A stretch of DNA of 64,000 nt. It comes from an uncultured Flavobacteriales bacterium (GTDB lineage Bacteria; Bacteroidota; Bacteroidia; Flavobacteriales; UBA7312). Position numbers and translations under genes: made by a program. Below the pieces are notes generated by a model that was not told where the DNA came from, ran no database searches, and worked only from the letters and a program-made list of their open reading frames with translations. The stretch lies in contig CAJWWC010000001.1 in NCBI GenBank assembly GCA_913048435.1, forward strand, positions 151,281-215,280. Direction: 5' to 3'. Below are positions 18,379-28,215 of this stretch, piece by piece (the first letter of the stretch is position 1; each line of letters begins with the position of its first letter).

Positions 18379-20564
18379 TTAGCGACATCTGAAATGAATT
18401 TTATTCTGTAAAGTCTCAATTCCTCGTCAGAATATTCATCTTCTTCAAATTCACTTCTTGCTTCGTCAAATGTTGCGCTCTCAGAATTTTTAAAAAACTC
18501 AGATAATTCTTCCTCTTGATATTCATCAATAATTTCATCAAGGTAATAGTTTAGATTGATTTTAGTGCCTGATTCTACAATTGTTTCTATTTCTGAAATT
18601 AATTCTTCTACAGTAAGCCCTTTGGCTGATGCAATATCTTCAATTGAAAGTTTTCTATCAATGCTTTGAATAATATAGACTTTGTTGCTAGACTGTTTAG
18701 CTACAGTTTTTACAACCATTTCTTCAGGTCTTATCACATCGTTATCCTCAACATACTGCTTGATGTATTTCATAAATGGTTCTCCAAACTTTTTAGCTTT
18801 TCCCTGTCCAACTCCATAAATTTGTGCTAGTTCATCGTTGTTTAAAGGGTATTGATTTGCCATATCAATAAGTGATGCTTCAGAAAAAATAATATTTGGT
18901 GGTAAACCTAACTGTTTCGCATATTTTTTTCTTAAATCTTTGAGATTGTTAAGTAAAATAGTATCAGCAGCAGCACTTTTAATATTACTTGTAATAGCAT
19001 TTTTAGCATTTATTGCATCATAGTCGTGATCTTCAGTAAAAAGAATTTTATGAGGATTTTGTAAATATTTATTTCCCTCTTCATTTATCTTTAGAACACC
19101 ATAACTTTCAATATCTTTTCTTAAAAAACCTTTGACTAGTGCTTGACGTATAACAGCATGCCAAAATCCTTTTGATTTATCCTTACCTTGACCAAAAATT
19201 TCTAATTTTTCTGATTTGTGTTGTTTAATTAATGCATTAGTTTCACCTACAATAACTTTAACTACTTCTTTAGCTTTTAATCTTTCACTTAAAGCTTTAA
19301 CGACATTTATTAATCTAACAATATATATTTTTCCATCAAATTTAGGCTTTGGATGTTTACAATTGTCACACATTTCGTTACAATCTTTTTCGTCAAATGT
19401 TTCTCCAAAATAGTGTAAAAGATATTTTCTTCTACACATTGAAGTCTCAGCAAAGGAAATGGTTTCTAGAATCAGCTGTCTTCCTATTTCTTGTTCTGCA
19501 ACGGGTTTGCCCTGTAAAAATTTATCTAATTTTTCAATGTCTCTATAGCTATAAAATGTTACACAATTTCCTTCTCCTCCATCTCTACCAGCACGTCCCG
19601 TTTCTTGGTAATAGCTTTCTAAACTTTTGGGAATATCATGGTGAATTACATATCTTATATCAGGTTTATCTATACCCATTCCAAAAGCAATAGTTGCAAC
19701 AATAACATCGACATCTTCCATGAGGAACGCGTCCTGGTGCTTAATTCTAATTTTATTCTCTAGTCCCGCATGATATGGTAGTGCATTTATACCGTTAACT
19801 TGTAGTGTTTCAGCTATCTCTTCAACTTTTTTTCTGCTAAGGCAATAAATTATTCCAGATTTGCCTTTGTGTTGTTTAATATATTTGATGATTTGTTTTT
19901 CAACATCAATTTTAGGTCTTATGTCATAATATAAGTTGTCTCTATTGAATGAGTCAAAAAAAACAGGGCATTCACTTATTCCAAGATTTTTTTGTATGTC
20001 CTCTCTAACTTTTGTTGTAGCTGTTGCAGTCAAAGCAATAATTGGTGCGCGTCCTATGTTTTCAATAATCTTCCTTAAATTTCTATATTCAGGTCTGAAA
20101 TCATGACCCCATTCAGAAATACAATGTGCTTCATCAATTGCATAAAATGAAATTTTTCTATTTCTTAAAAAATCAATATATTCATCTTTAGTTAAAGATT
20201 CGGGTGCAACATATAGTAGTTTTGTTTTGCCATTTTCAAGATCTTCTTTGACTTGTGTTATATCTTTTTTCGATAGCGAGGAGTTTAACACATGAGCAAT
20301 ACAATCATTATCATTAAAGCCTCTTATTGCATCTACTTGATTTTTCATTAAGGCTATTAGGGGAGATACAATTATGGCGCAACCATCACTCACTAGAGCG
20401 GGTAGCTGATAGCACATTGATTTACCACCTCCTGTTGGCATAATAACAAACGCGTCATTACCATCCAAAGTGTTTTTGATAATAGTTTCTTGTTGACTTT
20501 TGAAATGACTGAATCCAAAATAATTTTGAAGTTCATCTTTCAATGAAATGATATGTGTACTCAT
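18375..20564 (-). CDS. recQ: ATP-dependent DNA helicase RecQ
   Basis: A 729-residue superfamily 2 helicase. Walker A is MPTGGGKSMCY (~42-52), the DEAH box is AIDEAHCISEWGHDFR, and motif VI is QETGRAGRDG. The RecQ C-terminal zinc site is formed by CRRKYLLHYF...CNEMCDNC. An HRDC domain follows (PLNNDELAQIYGVGQGKAKKFG), then an acidic C-terminal tail. It unwinds DNA 3'-5' in recombination and fork repair. It is convergent with the M20 gene, with overlapping stop codons. In other Flavobacteriia recQ usually faces kpsF-tatC; here kpsF is missing from that place. Confidence 0.97.
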   Translation of the reverse strand: MSTHIISLKDELQNYFGFSHFKSQQETIIKNTLDGNDAFVIMPTGGGKSMCYQLPALVSDGCAIIVSPLIALMKNQVDAIRGFNDNDCIAHVLNSSLSKKDITQVKEDLENGKTKLLYVAPESLTKDEYIDFLRNRKISFYAIDEAHCISEWGHDFRPEYRNLRKIIENIGRAPIIALTATATTKVREDIQKNLGISECPVFFDSFNRDNLYYDIRPKIDVEKQIIKYIKQHKGKSGIIYCLSRKKVEEIAETLQVNGINALPYHAGLENKIRIKHQDAFLMEDVDVIVATIAFGMGIDKPDIRYVIHHDIPKSLESYYQETGRAGRDGGEGNCVTFYSYRDIEKLDKFLQGKPVAEQEIGRQLILETISFAETSMCRRKYLLHYFGETFDEKDCNEMCDNCKHPKPKFDGKIYIVRLINVVKALSERLKAKEVVKVIVGETNALIKQHKSEKLEIFGQGKDKSKGFWHAVIRQALVKGFLRKDIESYGVLKINEEGNKYLQNPHKILFTEDHDYDAINAKNAITSNIKSAAADTILLNNLKDLRKKYAKQLGLPPNIIFSEASLIDMANQYPLNNDELAQIYGVGQGKAKKFGEPFMKYIKQYVEDNDVIRPEEMVVKTVAKQSSNKVYIIQSIDRKLSIEDIASAKGLTVEELISEIETIVESGTKINLNYYLDEIIDEYQEEELSEFFKNSESATFDEARSEFEEDEYSDEELRLYRIKFISDVAN

Positions 20565-20590
20565 TTAATTTATCCAAGCTAATAATTTGG

Positions 20591-20598
20591 TACTTTTG
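20591..20598 (+). promoter_or_regulatory. Possible orphan -7 box between recQ and tatC
   Basis: TACTTTTG matches TAnnTTTG and points toward tatC, but lies about 200 bp upstream of its ATG and only 27 bp from the recQ start. It may be the promoter left from a deleted gene, or may give tatC a long leader. No -33 TTG is seen. The 236-bp gap holds no intact gene. Confidence 0.25.
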
Positions 20599-20800
20599 TA
20601 TTCAAATTAACTATTTTATAAATGTAAATAAATTTATTGATCAATTCAAAATAAATAAGTTTAAATCTAATTTAGAAATTATAAAAATTGCTTATTCTTT
20701 TTTAAGAATTGGACACATTTTACTTATTTAAAGGTATTGACAAATTATAATTTTTATTTAAATTTTTAAGATAAACTTTAAAAAGAAAGAAACTAAATTA

Positions 20801-21607
20801 ATGCAGAAAACAGATAAAAAAAAGCAAGAACAGTCTTTTTTAGATCATCTAGAGGTTCTCCGCTGGCATCTTATTAGAAGTTTTATTGCTATTTTGTTAT
20901 TTACAGTCATAGCTTTTTTATTTCCTGAGATTTTATTTGATAAGATAATATTTGCAGCAAAAGATTCTTCATTTGCAACTTACAGATTTTTTTGTTGGAT
21001 GTCAGAAACACTTAATTTTGGACAAGCTTTGTGTATCAACGAAATGCCATTTGAATTAATGAATATAAATATGTCTGGTCAATTCAGCACCCACATTATT
21101 TCTTCGGTTATTGCTGGCTTTATTATTTCTTTTCCGTATATATTCTGGGAAATGTGGTGTTTTGTAAAACCAGCACTTCATAGTAATGAGAAAAGATATT
21201 CCAAAGGTGTTGTTTTCTATACTTCTCTTCTTTTTACAATAGGTGTATTGTTTGGATATTATGCTGTAGCTCCCTTGTCTATTCAATTTTTAGGAAACTA
21301 TCAAGTTAGCCCTGAAGTAGTTAATCAAATCAATCTCAATTCTTACATATCTACTGTGACAACAGTATGTTTGGCAAATGGTGTAGTTTTTCTTTTGCCT
21401 GTATTAATATATTTTTTAAGCAAATTAGGTTTTATTACTCCTGACTTTTTGAGGCGATACAGAAGACATGCTATTGTTATGTTAATGATCATGGCAGCAA
21501 TAATAACCCCCCCTGATATAATGAGTTTAATTTTGGTGACCTTTCCACTAATGCTTCTTTATGAAGTTAGTATAAAGGTATCTACAAAGTTTCAAGATGA
21601 AGAATGA
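20801..21607 (+). CDS. tatC: Twin-arginine protein translocase subunit TatC
   Basis: A 268-residue integral membrane protein with six predicted helices. The N-terminus has the conserved [15 protein letters not shown] (cytoplasmic, binds twin-arginine signal peptides). The first periplasmic loop and [32 protein letters not shown] follow in normal TatC order. It exports folded proteins with TatA, which is not in this window. An A-rich Shine-Dalgarno-like AAAGAAAGAAAC precedes the ATG. It overlaps lptB by 4 bp (ATGA). Confidence 0.95.
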   Translation: MQKTDKKKQEQSFLDHLEVLRWHLIRSFIAILLFTVIAFLFPEILFDKIIFAAKDSSFATYRFFCWMSETLNFGQALCINEMPFELMNINMSGQFSTHIISSVIAGFIISFPYIFWEMWCFVKPALHSNEKRYSKGVVFYTSLLFTIGVLFGYYAVAPLSIQFLGNYQVSPEVVNQINLNSYISTVTTVCLANGVVFLLPVLIYFLSKLGFITPDFLRRYRRHAIVMLMIMAAIITPPDIMSLILVTFPLMLLYEVSIKVSTKFQDEE

Positions 21608-22329
21608 AGATTGCAGCTAAAAATATAGTTAAGACTTATCGAAATAAAAAAGTTGTTAATAAAATTTCGCTTGAAATAAAACAGGGAGAAATTGTTGGGT
21701 TACTAGGCCCAAATGGAGCTGGTAAAACTACAACTTTTTATATGATGGTTGGTTTAGTAAAGCCTGACGATGGATGTATTTTTCTAGAAAAAGAAAATGT
21801 GACTAGTCAGCCAATGTATCGTAGAGCTCAAATGGGAATTGGTTATTTAGCTCAAGAAGCATCGATTTTTAGAAAGCTATCTGTTGAGGACAATATATTA
21901 GCTGTTCTTGAAATGACAAATTTATCAAAATCTGCACAACTCGAGAAGTTAGAATCTTTACTTAGTGAATTTGGATTATTATCAATTCGTAAAAACTTGG
22001 GAGACTTGCTTTCTGGCGGAGAAAGACGAAGAACAGAAATTGCTCGTTGTTTGGCAACTGATCCAAAATTTATTTTACTAGATGAGCCCTTTGCTGGGGT
22101 TGATCCTATTGCTGTAGAGGATATTCAGCGAATTGTATCAAAATTGAAAGATAAGAACATAGGAATACTTATTACTGACCATAATGTCCACGAAACGCTT
22201 TCAATTACCGACAGGGCTTACTTGTTATTTGAAGGTAAAATTCTGAAATCTGGAACAGCTGACGAACTGGCGGCTGACGATCAAGTCAGAAAAGTATATT
22301 TAGGTAAGAATTTCGAATTAAGAAAATAA
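21604..22329 (+). CDS. lptB: LPS export ABC transporter ATPase LptB
   Basis: A 241-residue ABC ATPase with Walker [10 protein letters not shown] (~35-43), signature LSGGERRR, and Walker [17 protein letters not shown], the classic LptB form. It powers the LptFG complex that pulls lipopolysaccharide from the inner membrane to the outer surface. The length and the [15 protein letters not shown] segments fit LptB better than other ABC ATPases. It is coupled to tatC and ends 3 bp before the convergent purS gene. Confidence 0.94.
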   Translation: MKIAAKNIVKTYRNKKVVNKISLEIKQGEIVGLLGPNGAGKTTTFYMMVGLVKPDDGCIFLEKENVTSQPMYRRAQMGIGYLAQEASIFRKLSVEDNILAVLEMTNLSKSAQLEKLESLLSEFGLLSIRKNLGDLLSGGERRRTEIARCLATDPKFILLDEPFAGVDPIAVEDIQRIVSKLKDKNIGILITDHNVHETLSITDRAYLLFEGKILKSGTADELAADDQVRKVYLGKNFELRK

Positions 22330-22332
22330 TTT

Positions 22333-22584
22333 CTAAGCTGATTTAATTTTAAAATTGTAAGCTTCCATAATTTGGTTACACAGTATTTCAGAACAGGCTT
22401 TGTCAACTTTTTTACTAGCTTCGACCTCACTGGTTGCCTCTATTTCTAAAGTTATATGTTTACCGATTCTAACATTAGTGATTTCTGGAAGGCCAACATT
22501 TTTCATGCTACCACTGACAGCTTTTCCTTGTGGGTCCAATAGTGCCTTTAATGGCATTATGTCAATTTCTGCTATAAATTTCAT
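22333..22584 (-). CDS. purS: Phosphoribosylformylglycinamidine synthase subunit PurS
   Basis: An 83-residue protein of PurS length with the conserved DPQGKAV segment near residues 17-23 and NVRIGKHI in the middle. PurS bridges PurQ and PurL in the two-part FGAM synthase of purine synthesis. No purL or purQ is adjacent. Many Bacteroidota also have the long single-chain PurL, so whether this subunit is functional depends on the rest of the genome. Its ATG overlaps the pssA stop by 4 bp. Confidence 0.85.
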   Translation of the reverse strand: MKFIAEIDIMPLKALLDPQGKAVSGSMKNVGLPEITNVRIGKHITLEIEATSEVEASKKVDKACSEILCNQIMEAYNFKIKSA

Positions 22585-23312
22585 TTAAATTGATTTTTGA
22601 TAATCGACATCACAATATACAAAATTAAAATTATTGGAACAGATTCTAAGCATAAGATTGATAATAATATTATACTTATTGTAATTAGTAAATATCGGAA
22701 CTTATTTTCTGACCAATTATAGGATTTAAATTTTAGCGCTATCATACTTAAATTAGATATCATTAATAAACTAAATATAAATACATTAATTATAATAACC
22801 TCTTTTCTGTAAATTAAATCATATACAAACCCTTCTTTGTATTCTGCAATGAATGGGATAGAAATAAAAAAAAGTGCATTGGCAGGTGTTGGTAAGCCAA
22901 TGAATGAATTGCTTTGTTTGTTATCAATATTGAATTTTGCCAAACGATAAGCTGAAAATAATGGTATTAAAAAAGCAATGTAAGGCGTGTAATGTGTTGA
23001 ATAATTACTCAGGTTATTAGTTGCTGTAAAGTAGCTTTCTGTTTCTAGAAAAAATAATAATTGAAAAACGATGATTGAAGGAGCCAAGCCAAATGTAATT
23101 AAGTCTGCCAAACTGTCTAGCTGTTTTCCCATTTCGCCATTAGATTTAAGTAATCTAGCAAAAAAACCATCGAAAAAGTCAAGAAATGCGCCTAAAAGGA
23201 TGCATGTAGAAGCTAATGTTAAGTTACCGCCAAAGGCAAAAAGGATAGCTAAAATACCGAATGCTAGGTTTGCTAAAGTAATTAGATTGGGTATGTGTTT
23301 AAAAATGCTCAA
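22581..23312 (-). CDS. pssA: CDP-diacylglycerol-serine O-phosphatidyltransferase
   Basis: A 243-residue membrane enzyme with the CDP-alcohol phosphatidyltransferase signature DGFFARLLKSNGEMGKQLD plus SLAD, i.e. DG-x2-AR-x8-G-x3-D-x3-D. It makes phosphatidylserine, the precursor of phosphatidylethanolamine, the main phospholipid of this group. About seven to eight hydrophobic segments are visible. Its start is 34 bp from the divergent lnt start. Confidence 0.93.
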   Translation of the reverse strand: MSIFKHIPNLITLANLAFGILAILFAFGGNLTLASTCILLGAFLDFFDGFFARLLKSNGEMGKQLDSLADLITFGLAPSIIVFQLLFFLETESYFTATNNLSNYSTHYTPYIAFLIPLFSAYRLAKFNIDNKQSNSFIGLPTPANALFFISIPFIAEYKEGFVYDLIYRKEVIIINVFIFSLLMISNLSMIALKFKSYNWSENKFRYLLITISIILLSILCLESVPIILILYIVMSIIKNQFK

Positions 23313-23346
23313 TAAATACGATATTTGCTATGCAATAATACAAAAG

Positions 23347-24873
23347 ATGTTTCGCAAACTACTACTTTGCCTTATTTCAGCTTTATTTTTGGTGCTTTCA
23401 TGGCCACCATCAGGTTTTCCATTACTCATTTTTAGTGCTTTTGTGCCTTTATTTTTTGTTGTGAAAGACCTTCAAAAGAAAAGATTCGCTTTTGTCTATT
23501 CTTTTTTGGTTTTTGCTTTGTGGAACTCATTCACAACTTACTGGATTTATTATGCCAGTTTGTTTGGTGTTGTGGCAGCGGTTTGTGTAAATAGTTTTTT
23601 GATGGCTGGTGTGATTACTCTGTTCTTATGGTTAAAATCAAAGTTTAACGATAGACGTTCATGGTGGGCGCTTATCAGCATATGGTTAAGTTTTGAGTAT
23701 CTTCATTTAAATTGGGATTTGTCTTGGCCTTGGTTAACTTTAGGAAATGTATTTGCTCATTATCCTGAATTTATACAATGGTATGAATACACTGGCACTT
23801 TAGGAGGAAGTCTATGGATATTATTAGTTAATATTATTGTATATCACTCCATAAAAAATAAATCTAAATATGTTTTATCACTTACAGTTGTTGGTTTGCC
23901 AATCTTATTCTCATTTTTAATTAATACTAAGAATGAAACAGGAAAAGTCGTTGAGATTGTGGTGGTACAACCTAATATTGACCCTTATTTTGAAAAATTT
24001 ACTGACCTAACTTCTATGCAACAATTAGAAAAGTTTATCGAATTAGCTGAAAGTAAATTAAATTCATCTACCAATTATTTAATAGGTCCAGAAACAGCTA
24101 TAGTTGATGGGGTATGGGAAAATAAAATCGAAAATTCTACAGAAATAAAGAGATTGTTAGAATTAATTGAAAATTACCCTCAATTGAATATCATTGTTGG
24201 TGCAGTCACTTACAAAGCTTATTCTAAATCTGACAAAATTCCCAAAACAGCACGCCAGTTTGTAGGTTCAGATGATTATTATGATGTTTTTAATTCTGCT
24301 ATTCAAATAAATACTTCTGAAATATCTGTTTATAATAAGTCTAAGTTGGTTCAAGGTGTAGAGTTTACGCCCTTTCCAGCATTTCTAGAGAACTTTGAAT
24401 TTTTAGCTATTGACTTGGGTGGAATTACTGGCAGTCTTGGTACGCAAGATTATAGAGAAGTATTTGAATCTAATTCAGCAAAAATTGCACCTATAATTTG
24501 TTATGAATCTATTTTTGGAGAATTCATTAGTCAGTATGTAAGAAATGGCGCTGATTTGTTTACAATTATTACCAACGATGGGTGGTGGAAAGATACGCCT
24601 GGATATAAACAACATTTAAATTATGCTAGTCTTAGAGCTATTGAATGTAGGAAAGCAATTGCTCGTTCTGCTAATACAGGAGTTTCCGCCCTCATTGATT
24701 GTAAAGGAATAATAACAAATGCCACCCGATGGGATGAGGAAACAGTAATAAAAGGTCGTTTAGAAACGAACACAACTCAAACTTTTTATGTTAAGTTCGG
24801 CGACTATATCGGTCGAATATCTACTTTTATTTCTGTATTGTTTTTATTATTTGCATTGGCTAAAAGGTCATAA
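23347..24873 (+). CDS. lnt: Apolipoprotein N-acyltransferase
   Basis: The ORF track starts this frame at 23071, but that part lies inside pssA on the other strand. The ATG at 23347 gives a 508-residue protein with the expected N-terminal membrane region (MFRKLLLCLISALFLVLSWP). The C-terminal part is a nitrilase domain with the catalytic triad in GPETA (Glu), YNKSKLVQGVEF (Lys) and ICYESIFGEF (Cys). It adds the third acyl chain to lipoproteins. A last hydrophobic helix closes the protein. Confidence 0.94.
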   Translation: MFRKLLLCLISALFLVLSWPPSGFPLLIFSAFVPLFFVVKDLQKKRFAFVYSFLVFALWNSFTTYWIYYASLFGVVAAVCVNSFLMAGVITLFLWLKSKFNDRRSWWALISIWLSFEYLHLNWDLSWPWLTLGNVFAHYPEFIQWYEYTGTLGGSLWILLVNIIVYHSIKNKSKYVLSLTVVGLPILFSFLINTKNETGKVVEIVVVQPNIDPYFEKFTDLTSMQQLEKFIELAESKLNSSTNYLIGPETAIVDGVWENKIENSTEIKRLLELIENYPQLNIIVGAVTYKAYSKSDKIPKTARQFVGSDDYYDVFNSAIQINTSEISVYNKSKLVQGVEFTPFPAFLENFEFLAIDLGGITGSLGTQDYREVFESNSAKIAPIICYESIFGEFISQYVRNGADLFTIITNDGWWKDTPGYKQHLNYASLRAIECRKAIARSANTGVSALIDCKGIITNATRWDEETVIKGRLETNTTQTFYVKFGDYIGRISTFISVLFLLFALAKRS

Positions 24874-25114
24874 TTAAATTTTGTTCTTCATTATTTGATG
24901 ATGCTTCTACATTTAGTATAATATTTGTTGGAGTATTTTTTTTAAAATAGTGTTAGTATTTTTCCTAAAAATTATAAGAATATTGCCAATTATAAAAACA
25001 GTCGTAATAATCATTTCGCAAATTTTCATAATTTCTCATAGATAAAATTTCAATAATTTTTAAAAAATTTAATAAAGCTGTTTAATTTGATATTTTAATG
25101 GCTTGAATATTGTT

Positions 25115-25122
25115 TAGTTTTG
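25115..25122 (+). promoter_or_regulatory. -7 promoter box of the pabB-tilS operon
   Basis: TAGTTTTG matches TAnnTTTG and ends 5 bp before the pabB ATG. A TTTG lies 25 bp upstream, somewhat far for a -33 element. The 254-bp gap (24874-25127) holds no convincing gene. Confidence 0.35.
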
Positions 25123-25127
25123 TGCTC

Positions 25128-26423
25128 ATGCGTCAGACTGCAGTATATAACATTTCAGAAATAGAATTTTTCAAAAAACGTTTAACATCTTGGGCTTCAC
25201 AGTTTGAGCAATCGGCTGTTTTACAAGGAACTACAGATGAAAATAGCGGTTTGTATTTAAAGTACGATATGTTAGTTGGTGTTGATGCCCTTGATGAGCT
25301 TTTTTCTGAAAAAGATAGTTTTAATAACTTATTTAACTTCCATTATCACAAACAAGATTGGCTTTTTGGTTATATTTCTTATGATTTGAAAAACGAGATT
25401 GAAGATTTGAAATCCGAAAATTTAGATTTTTTAAACTTTCCACACTTGCATTTTTTCCAACCTAAGTGGGTATTTGAAATCATAGACGACCAAGTCATGA
25501 TTCATTTTCCCACAAATGTAGAGCGTAAAGAAATACAACTTTTATTTAAGGAAATTATGCATTTTGAATTGAAGGATACCTCCAACGGAACTGTAAGTGT
25601 TGAAGCAAGAATTAGCAAGGAGGAATACATTGAAGGATTTAAAAAATTACAACAACACATCTTTAGAGGAGATATTTATGAGGTTAACTATTGCCAAGAA
25701 TTTTTCGTAAAAAATGTGGATTTAAACCCTATTACTGTTTATCAAAACTTATATAACGTTTCAAAACCACCTTTTGCAGCCTTTTACAGATGTCAAGATA
25801 AGCACCTAATGTGTGCTAGTCCAGAGCGATTTCTCAAAAAAGATTCTAAAATGCTAATTTCTCAACCCATAAAAGGAACAAGAAAAAGAAGTGCAAAAGT
25901 AGATGAAGATAATCGTTTAAAAAATGAATTGTTACACTGTCCTAAAGAACAATCTGAAAATGTGATGATTGTTGATTTAGTTAGAAATGATTTGTCCAAG
26001 ACTGCTAGTCCCTTATCCGTGAAAGTACAGGAGCTTTATGGTATTTATTCTTTTCCTCAAGTACATCAAATGATTTCTACAGTAATTTCAGAATTGGAAG
26101 AAAATATACCTTGGACGGAAGCCATTCGTCACACCTTTCCAATGGGTAGTATGACTGGAGCACCTAAGATTAGCGCTATGCAGCTTATTGAAAAGATAGA
26201 AGTTTTTAAAAGAGGGTTGTACTCTGGTGCAGTTGGATTTGTTACTCCTGATTCTAATTTTGATTTTAATGTTGTTATAAGAAGTATACTTTATAATTCT
26301 ACTAATCAATATGCATCTTTGCCAGTAGGTAGTGCTATAACTGCAAATGCCAATCCGCATGATGAGTATGATGAATGTTATTTAAAAGCAAAAGCTATGA
26401 TGGAGGTGCTAAATGCTGGATAA
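25128..26423 (+). CDS. pabB: Aminodeoxychorismate synthase component I
   Basis: A 431-residue chorismate-binding enzyme. The track begins at a TTG (25110), but the ATG at 25128 is preferred because a -7 box overlaps the earlier codon. Conserved blocks are QPIKGTRKR, SENVMIVDLVRNDLS and the MGSMTGAPKI segment near the C-terminus. PabB with PabA makes 4-amino-4-deoxychorismate for folate. Anthranilate synthase I is the main alternative, but the length and the KGTRKR motif favour PabB. No pabA is adjacent. It overlaps tilS by 11 bp. Confidence 0.9.
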   Translation: MRQTAVYNISEIEFFKKRLTSWASQFEQSAVLQGTTDENSGLYLKYDMLVGVDALDELFSEKDSFNNLFNFHYHKQDWLFGYISYDLKNEIEDLKSENLDFLNFPHLHFFQPKWVFEIIDDQVMIHFPTNVERKEIQLLFKEIMHFELKDTSNGTVSVEARISKEEYIEGFKKLQQHIFRGDIYEVNYCQEFFVKNVDLNPITVYQNLYNVSKPPFAAFYRCQDKHLMCASPERFLKKDSKMLISQPIKGTRKRSAKVDEDNRLKNELLHCPKEQSENVMIVDLVRNDLSKTASPLSVKVQELYGIYSFPQVHQMISTVISELEENIPWTEAIRHTFPMGSMTGAPKISAMQLIEKIEVFKRGLYSGAVGFVTPDSNFDFNVVIRSILYNSTNQYASLPVGSAITANANPHDEYDECYLKAKAMMEVLNAG

Positions 26424-27732
26424 ACTAAAATCTTTTATAGCTGAATATCAATTGGTAGAACCTAATGATCGATTACTTCTAGCAGTTAGTGGTGGTAAAG
26501 ATAGTGTTTTGATGGCTCACCTTTTTCATCAATTAGACTATACTTTTGCAATAGCTCATTGTAATTTTAAATTAAGAGCAAAAGATAGTGATGCCGATGA
26601 AAAGTTCGTTGAAGAATTAGCCCATAAATTAAACGTTACTTTTTATTCTCAATCATTTGATACCAAGACATATGCTATTGAAAATAAATTATCCATTCAA
26701 ATGGCAGCTAGAGATTTGCGATATAAATGGTTTGACAATTTGATTAATAAAGAGGGGTATAAAAAAATTGTAACAGCTCATCATCAAGACGATGCCATAG
26801 AAACTTTACTAATTAAAAAAAGTAGAAAATCTAGTATTGGCGCTATGCAAGGAATTCCAGTTAAAAATGACAATATTATAAGACCTTTTCTGCCTTTCGG
26901 AGTAAAGCAAATTCAAAATTATATTTTAGAAAATTCTATTGAATTCAGAGAAGACAAATCTAATTCATCTGCTCAATATCAAAGAAATATTATCAGAAAA
27001 TCATTGCAATATGAAAGTCAAGATAAAAGAGTTAAATATCTTAATGAGATAGAAAAGAATAAAAATATCTATTCCAAGCTTCTCGAAAAATGTGAGAGAT
27101 ATAAAATTAAATTTTGTGAAGACAAAAATAGTGGCATTTTCTTACCATTTGAATACCTTGCCAAGCAAGATGAAAAGCAAGAAATTTTATACGAATTACT
27201 AAAGTATTACGGACCATTTTCTTGGCGAGATGTTTTTTCTCTAATTGATAGTGAAGTTGGTAAGTATGTAGCCAACTCTGATTACAGAATTGTTAGAGAA
27301 CGACAAGGACTATTTCTTTCAAAAATATCAGATGATTTAAAAGAACAGCTTTTAATTAATATTAACGATACAGTGTTAACTTACCCTATCAGTATCAAGC
27401 TAAGTATTTACAATGTCAAAGATTTCAAACTCATTAAGAACAGTCGTTTAGCTGCTTTGGACTACAATAAACTTTACTTCCCACTAATACTGCGTCCTTG
27501 GCAAAAGGGTGATATTTTTACTCCATTAGGAATGAAAGGTAAAAAGAAAATTAGTGATTTTATGATTGACGAAAAATTTTCTACATATCAAAAAGAAAAT
27601 ACTTGGGTAATTTGTTCGTTAGATAACATAGTTTGTATAGTAGGTCACCGTATTAATGATGAATTCAAACTTGTACCTGAGACAGAAAAAGTATATCTTG
27701 TCGAACCTTTGATTAATGAATATGAAAAGTGA
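26413..27732 (+). CDS. tilS: tRNA(Ile)-lysidine synthase
   Basis: A 439-residue N-type ATP pyrophosphatase with SGGKDS at 26-31, HCNFKLRAKDSDADE and HHQDDAIETLL, followed by a central helical part and a C-terminal domain with RPWQKGDIFTPLGMKGKKKISDFM. It changes the wobble cytidine of tRNA-Ile(CAU) to lysidine, an essential step. It overlaps pabB upstream and the following membrane gene, in one packed run. Confidence 0.96.
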   Translation: MLDKLKSFIAEYQLVEPNDRLLLAVSGGKDSVLMAHLFHQLDYTFAIAHCNFKLRAKDSDADEKFVEELAHKLNVTFYSQSFDTKTYAIENKLSIQMAARDLRYKWFDNLINKEGYKKIVTAHHQDDAIETLLIKKSRKSSIGAMQGIPVKNDNIIRPFLPFGVKQIQNYILENSIEFREDKSNSSAQYQRNIIRKSLQYESQDKRVKYLNEIEKNKNIYSKLLEKCERYKIKFCEDKNSGIFLPFEYLAKQDEKQEILYELLKYYGPFSWRDVFSLIDSEVGKYVANSDYRIVRERQGLFLSKISDDLKEQLLININDTVLTYPISIKLSIYNVKDFKLIKNSRLAALDYNKLYFPLILRPWQKGDIFTPLGMKGKKKISDFMIDEKFSTYQKENTWVICSLDNIVCIVGHRINDEFKLVPETEKVYLVEPLINEYEK

Positions 27733-28213
27733 TATTATATTTGAAGAAAGTCAATATTTAGGCTACAACAGACTCTCATTTTTAAGGAGAATGGTTTTAG
27801 CTTTATTTTGTTTTTTATCATATTATTGGTCAGGTCAATCTATTGATACTGAAGGTTCAGGAAGCCTTTTATTTTTTTTAGGTGTATCAATAATTATCAT
27901 TTCAGCAATTCTTGTTTTTATCCTTCATTACCGAACAATAGTAGAAAATGGCAGTCTAATTTTGGATGGACTTTGGACAGCTAGAAAAGTAAAAATTGAT
28001 TTATCATCAATTAAAGAAATAAGTAAAGTAAAGTACAGTCGTTTCTTTTTTAATAGGGCAGTATATAACTTACACCTAAGAGGAGCAATCCATTTTTATA
28101 CACGAGGAAAAGAGTGTGTCCAACTCACTGATAAAGATGGTCTAAAATACCTCATAGGCACTCAAAAACCTACAGAATTGTTAAGAGTACTAAAAGAACA
28201 ATTAACAAAATAA
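27716..28213 (+). CDS. Conserved hypothetical two-helix membrane protein
   Basis: A 165-residue protein with two hydrophobic segments at about residues 26-42 and 50-72, followed by a cytoplasmic-looking C-terminal domain of about 90 residues (VKIDLSSIKEISKVKYSRFFFNRAVYN) that resembles a small PH-like or beta-rich module. I do not recognise a characterised family. The first ATG overlaps the tilS end by 17 bp; a second ATG (27722) is equally possible. It lies between tilS and dsbD in the same run, with a 2-bp gap to dsbD. Confidence 0.7.
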   Translation: MNMKSDIIFEESQYLGYNRLSFLRRMVLALFCFLSYYWSGQSIDTEGSGSLLFFLGVSIIIISAILVFILHYRTIVENGSLILDGLWTARKVKIDLSSIKEISKVKYSRFFFNRAVYNLHLRGAIHFYTRGKECVQLTDKDGLKYLIGTQKPTELLRVLKEQLTK

Positions 28214-28215
28214 TT

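Noticed and set aside
20580-20735. A plus-strand open stretch of ~50 codons between recQ and tatC
   Set aside because: There is no usable start codon, and the translation does not resemble KpsF or any family I know; chance openness is likely in this AT-rich spacer.
23071-23346. The long N-terminal extension of lnt in the ORF track
   Set aside because: It is antisense to pssA and precedes the normal membrane N-terminus, so the ATG at 23347 is used.
24874-25127. Short minus-strand frames (up to ~38 codons) between lnt and pabB
   Set aside because: They have no promoter, no recognisable protein features and the base pattern of random AT-rich DNA.
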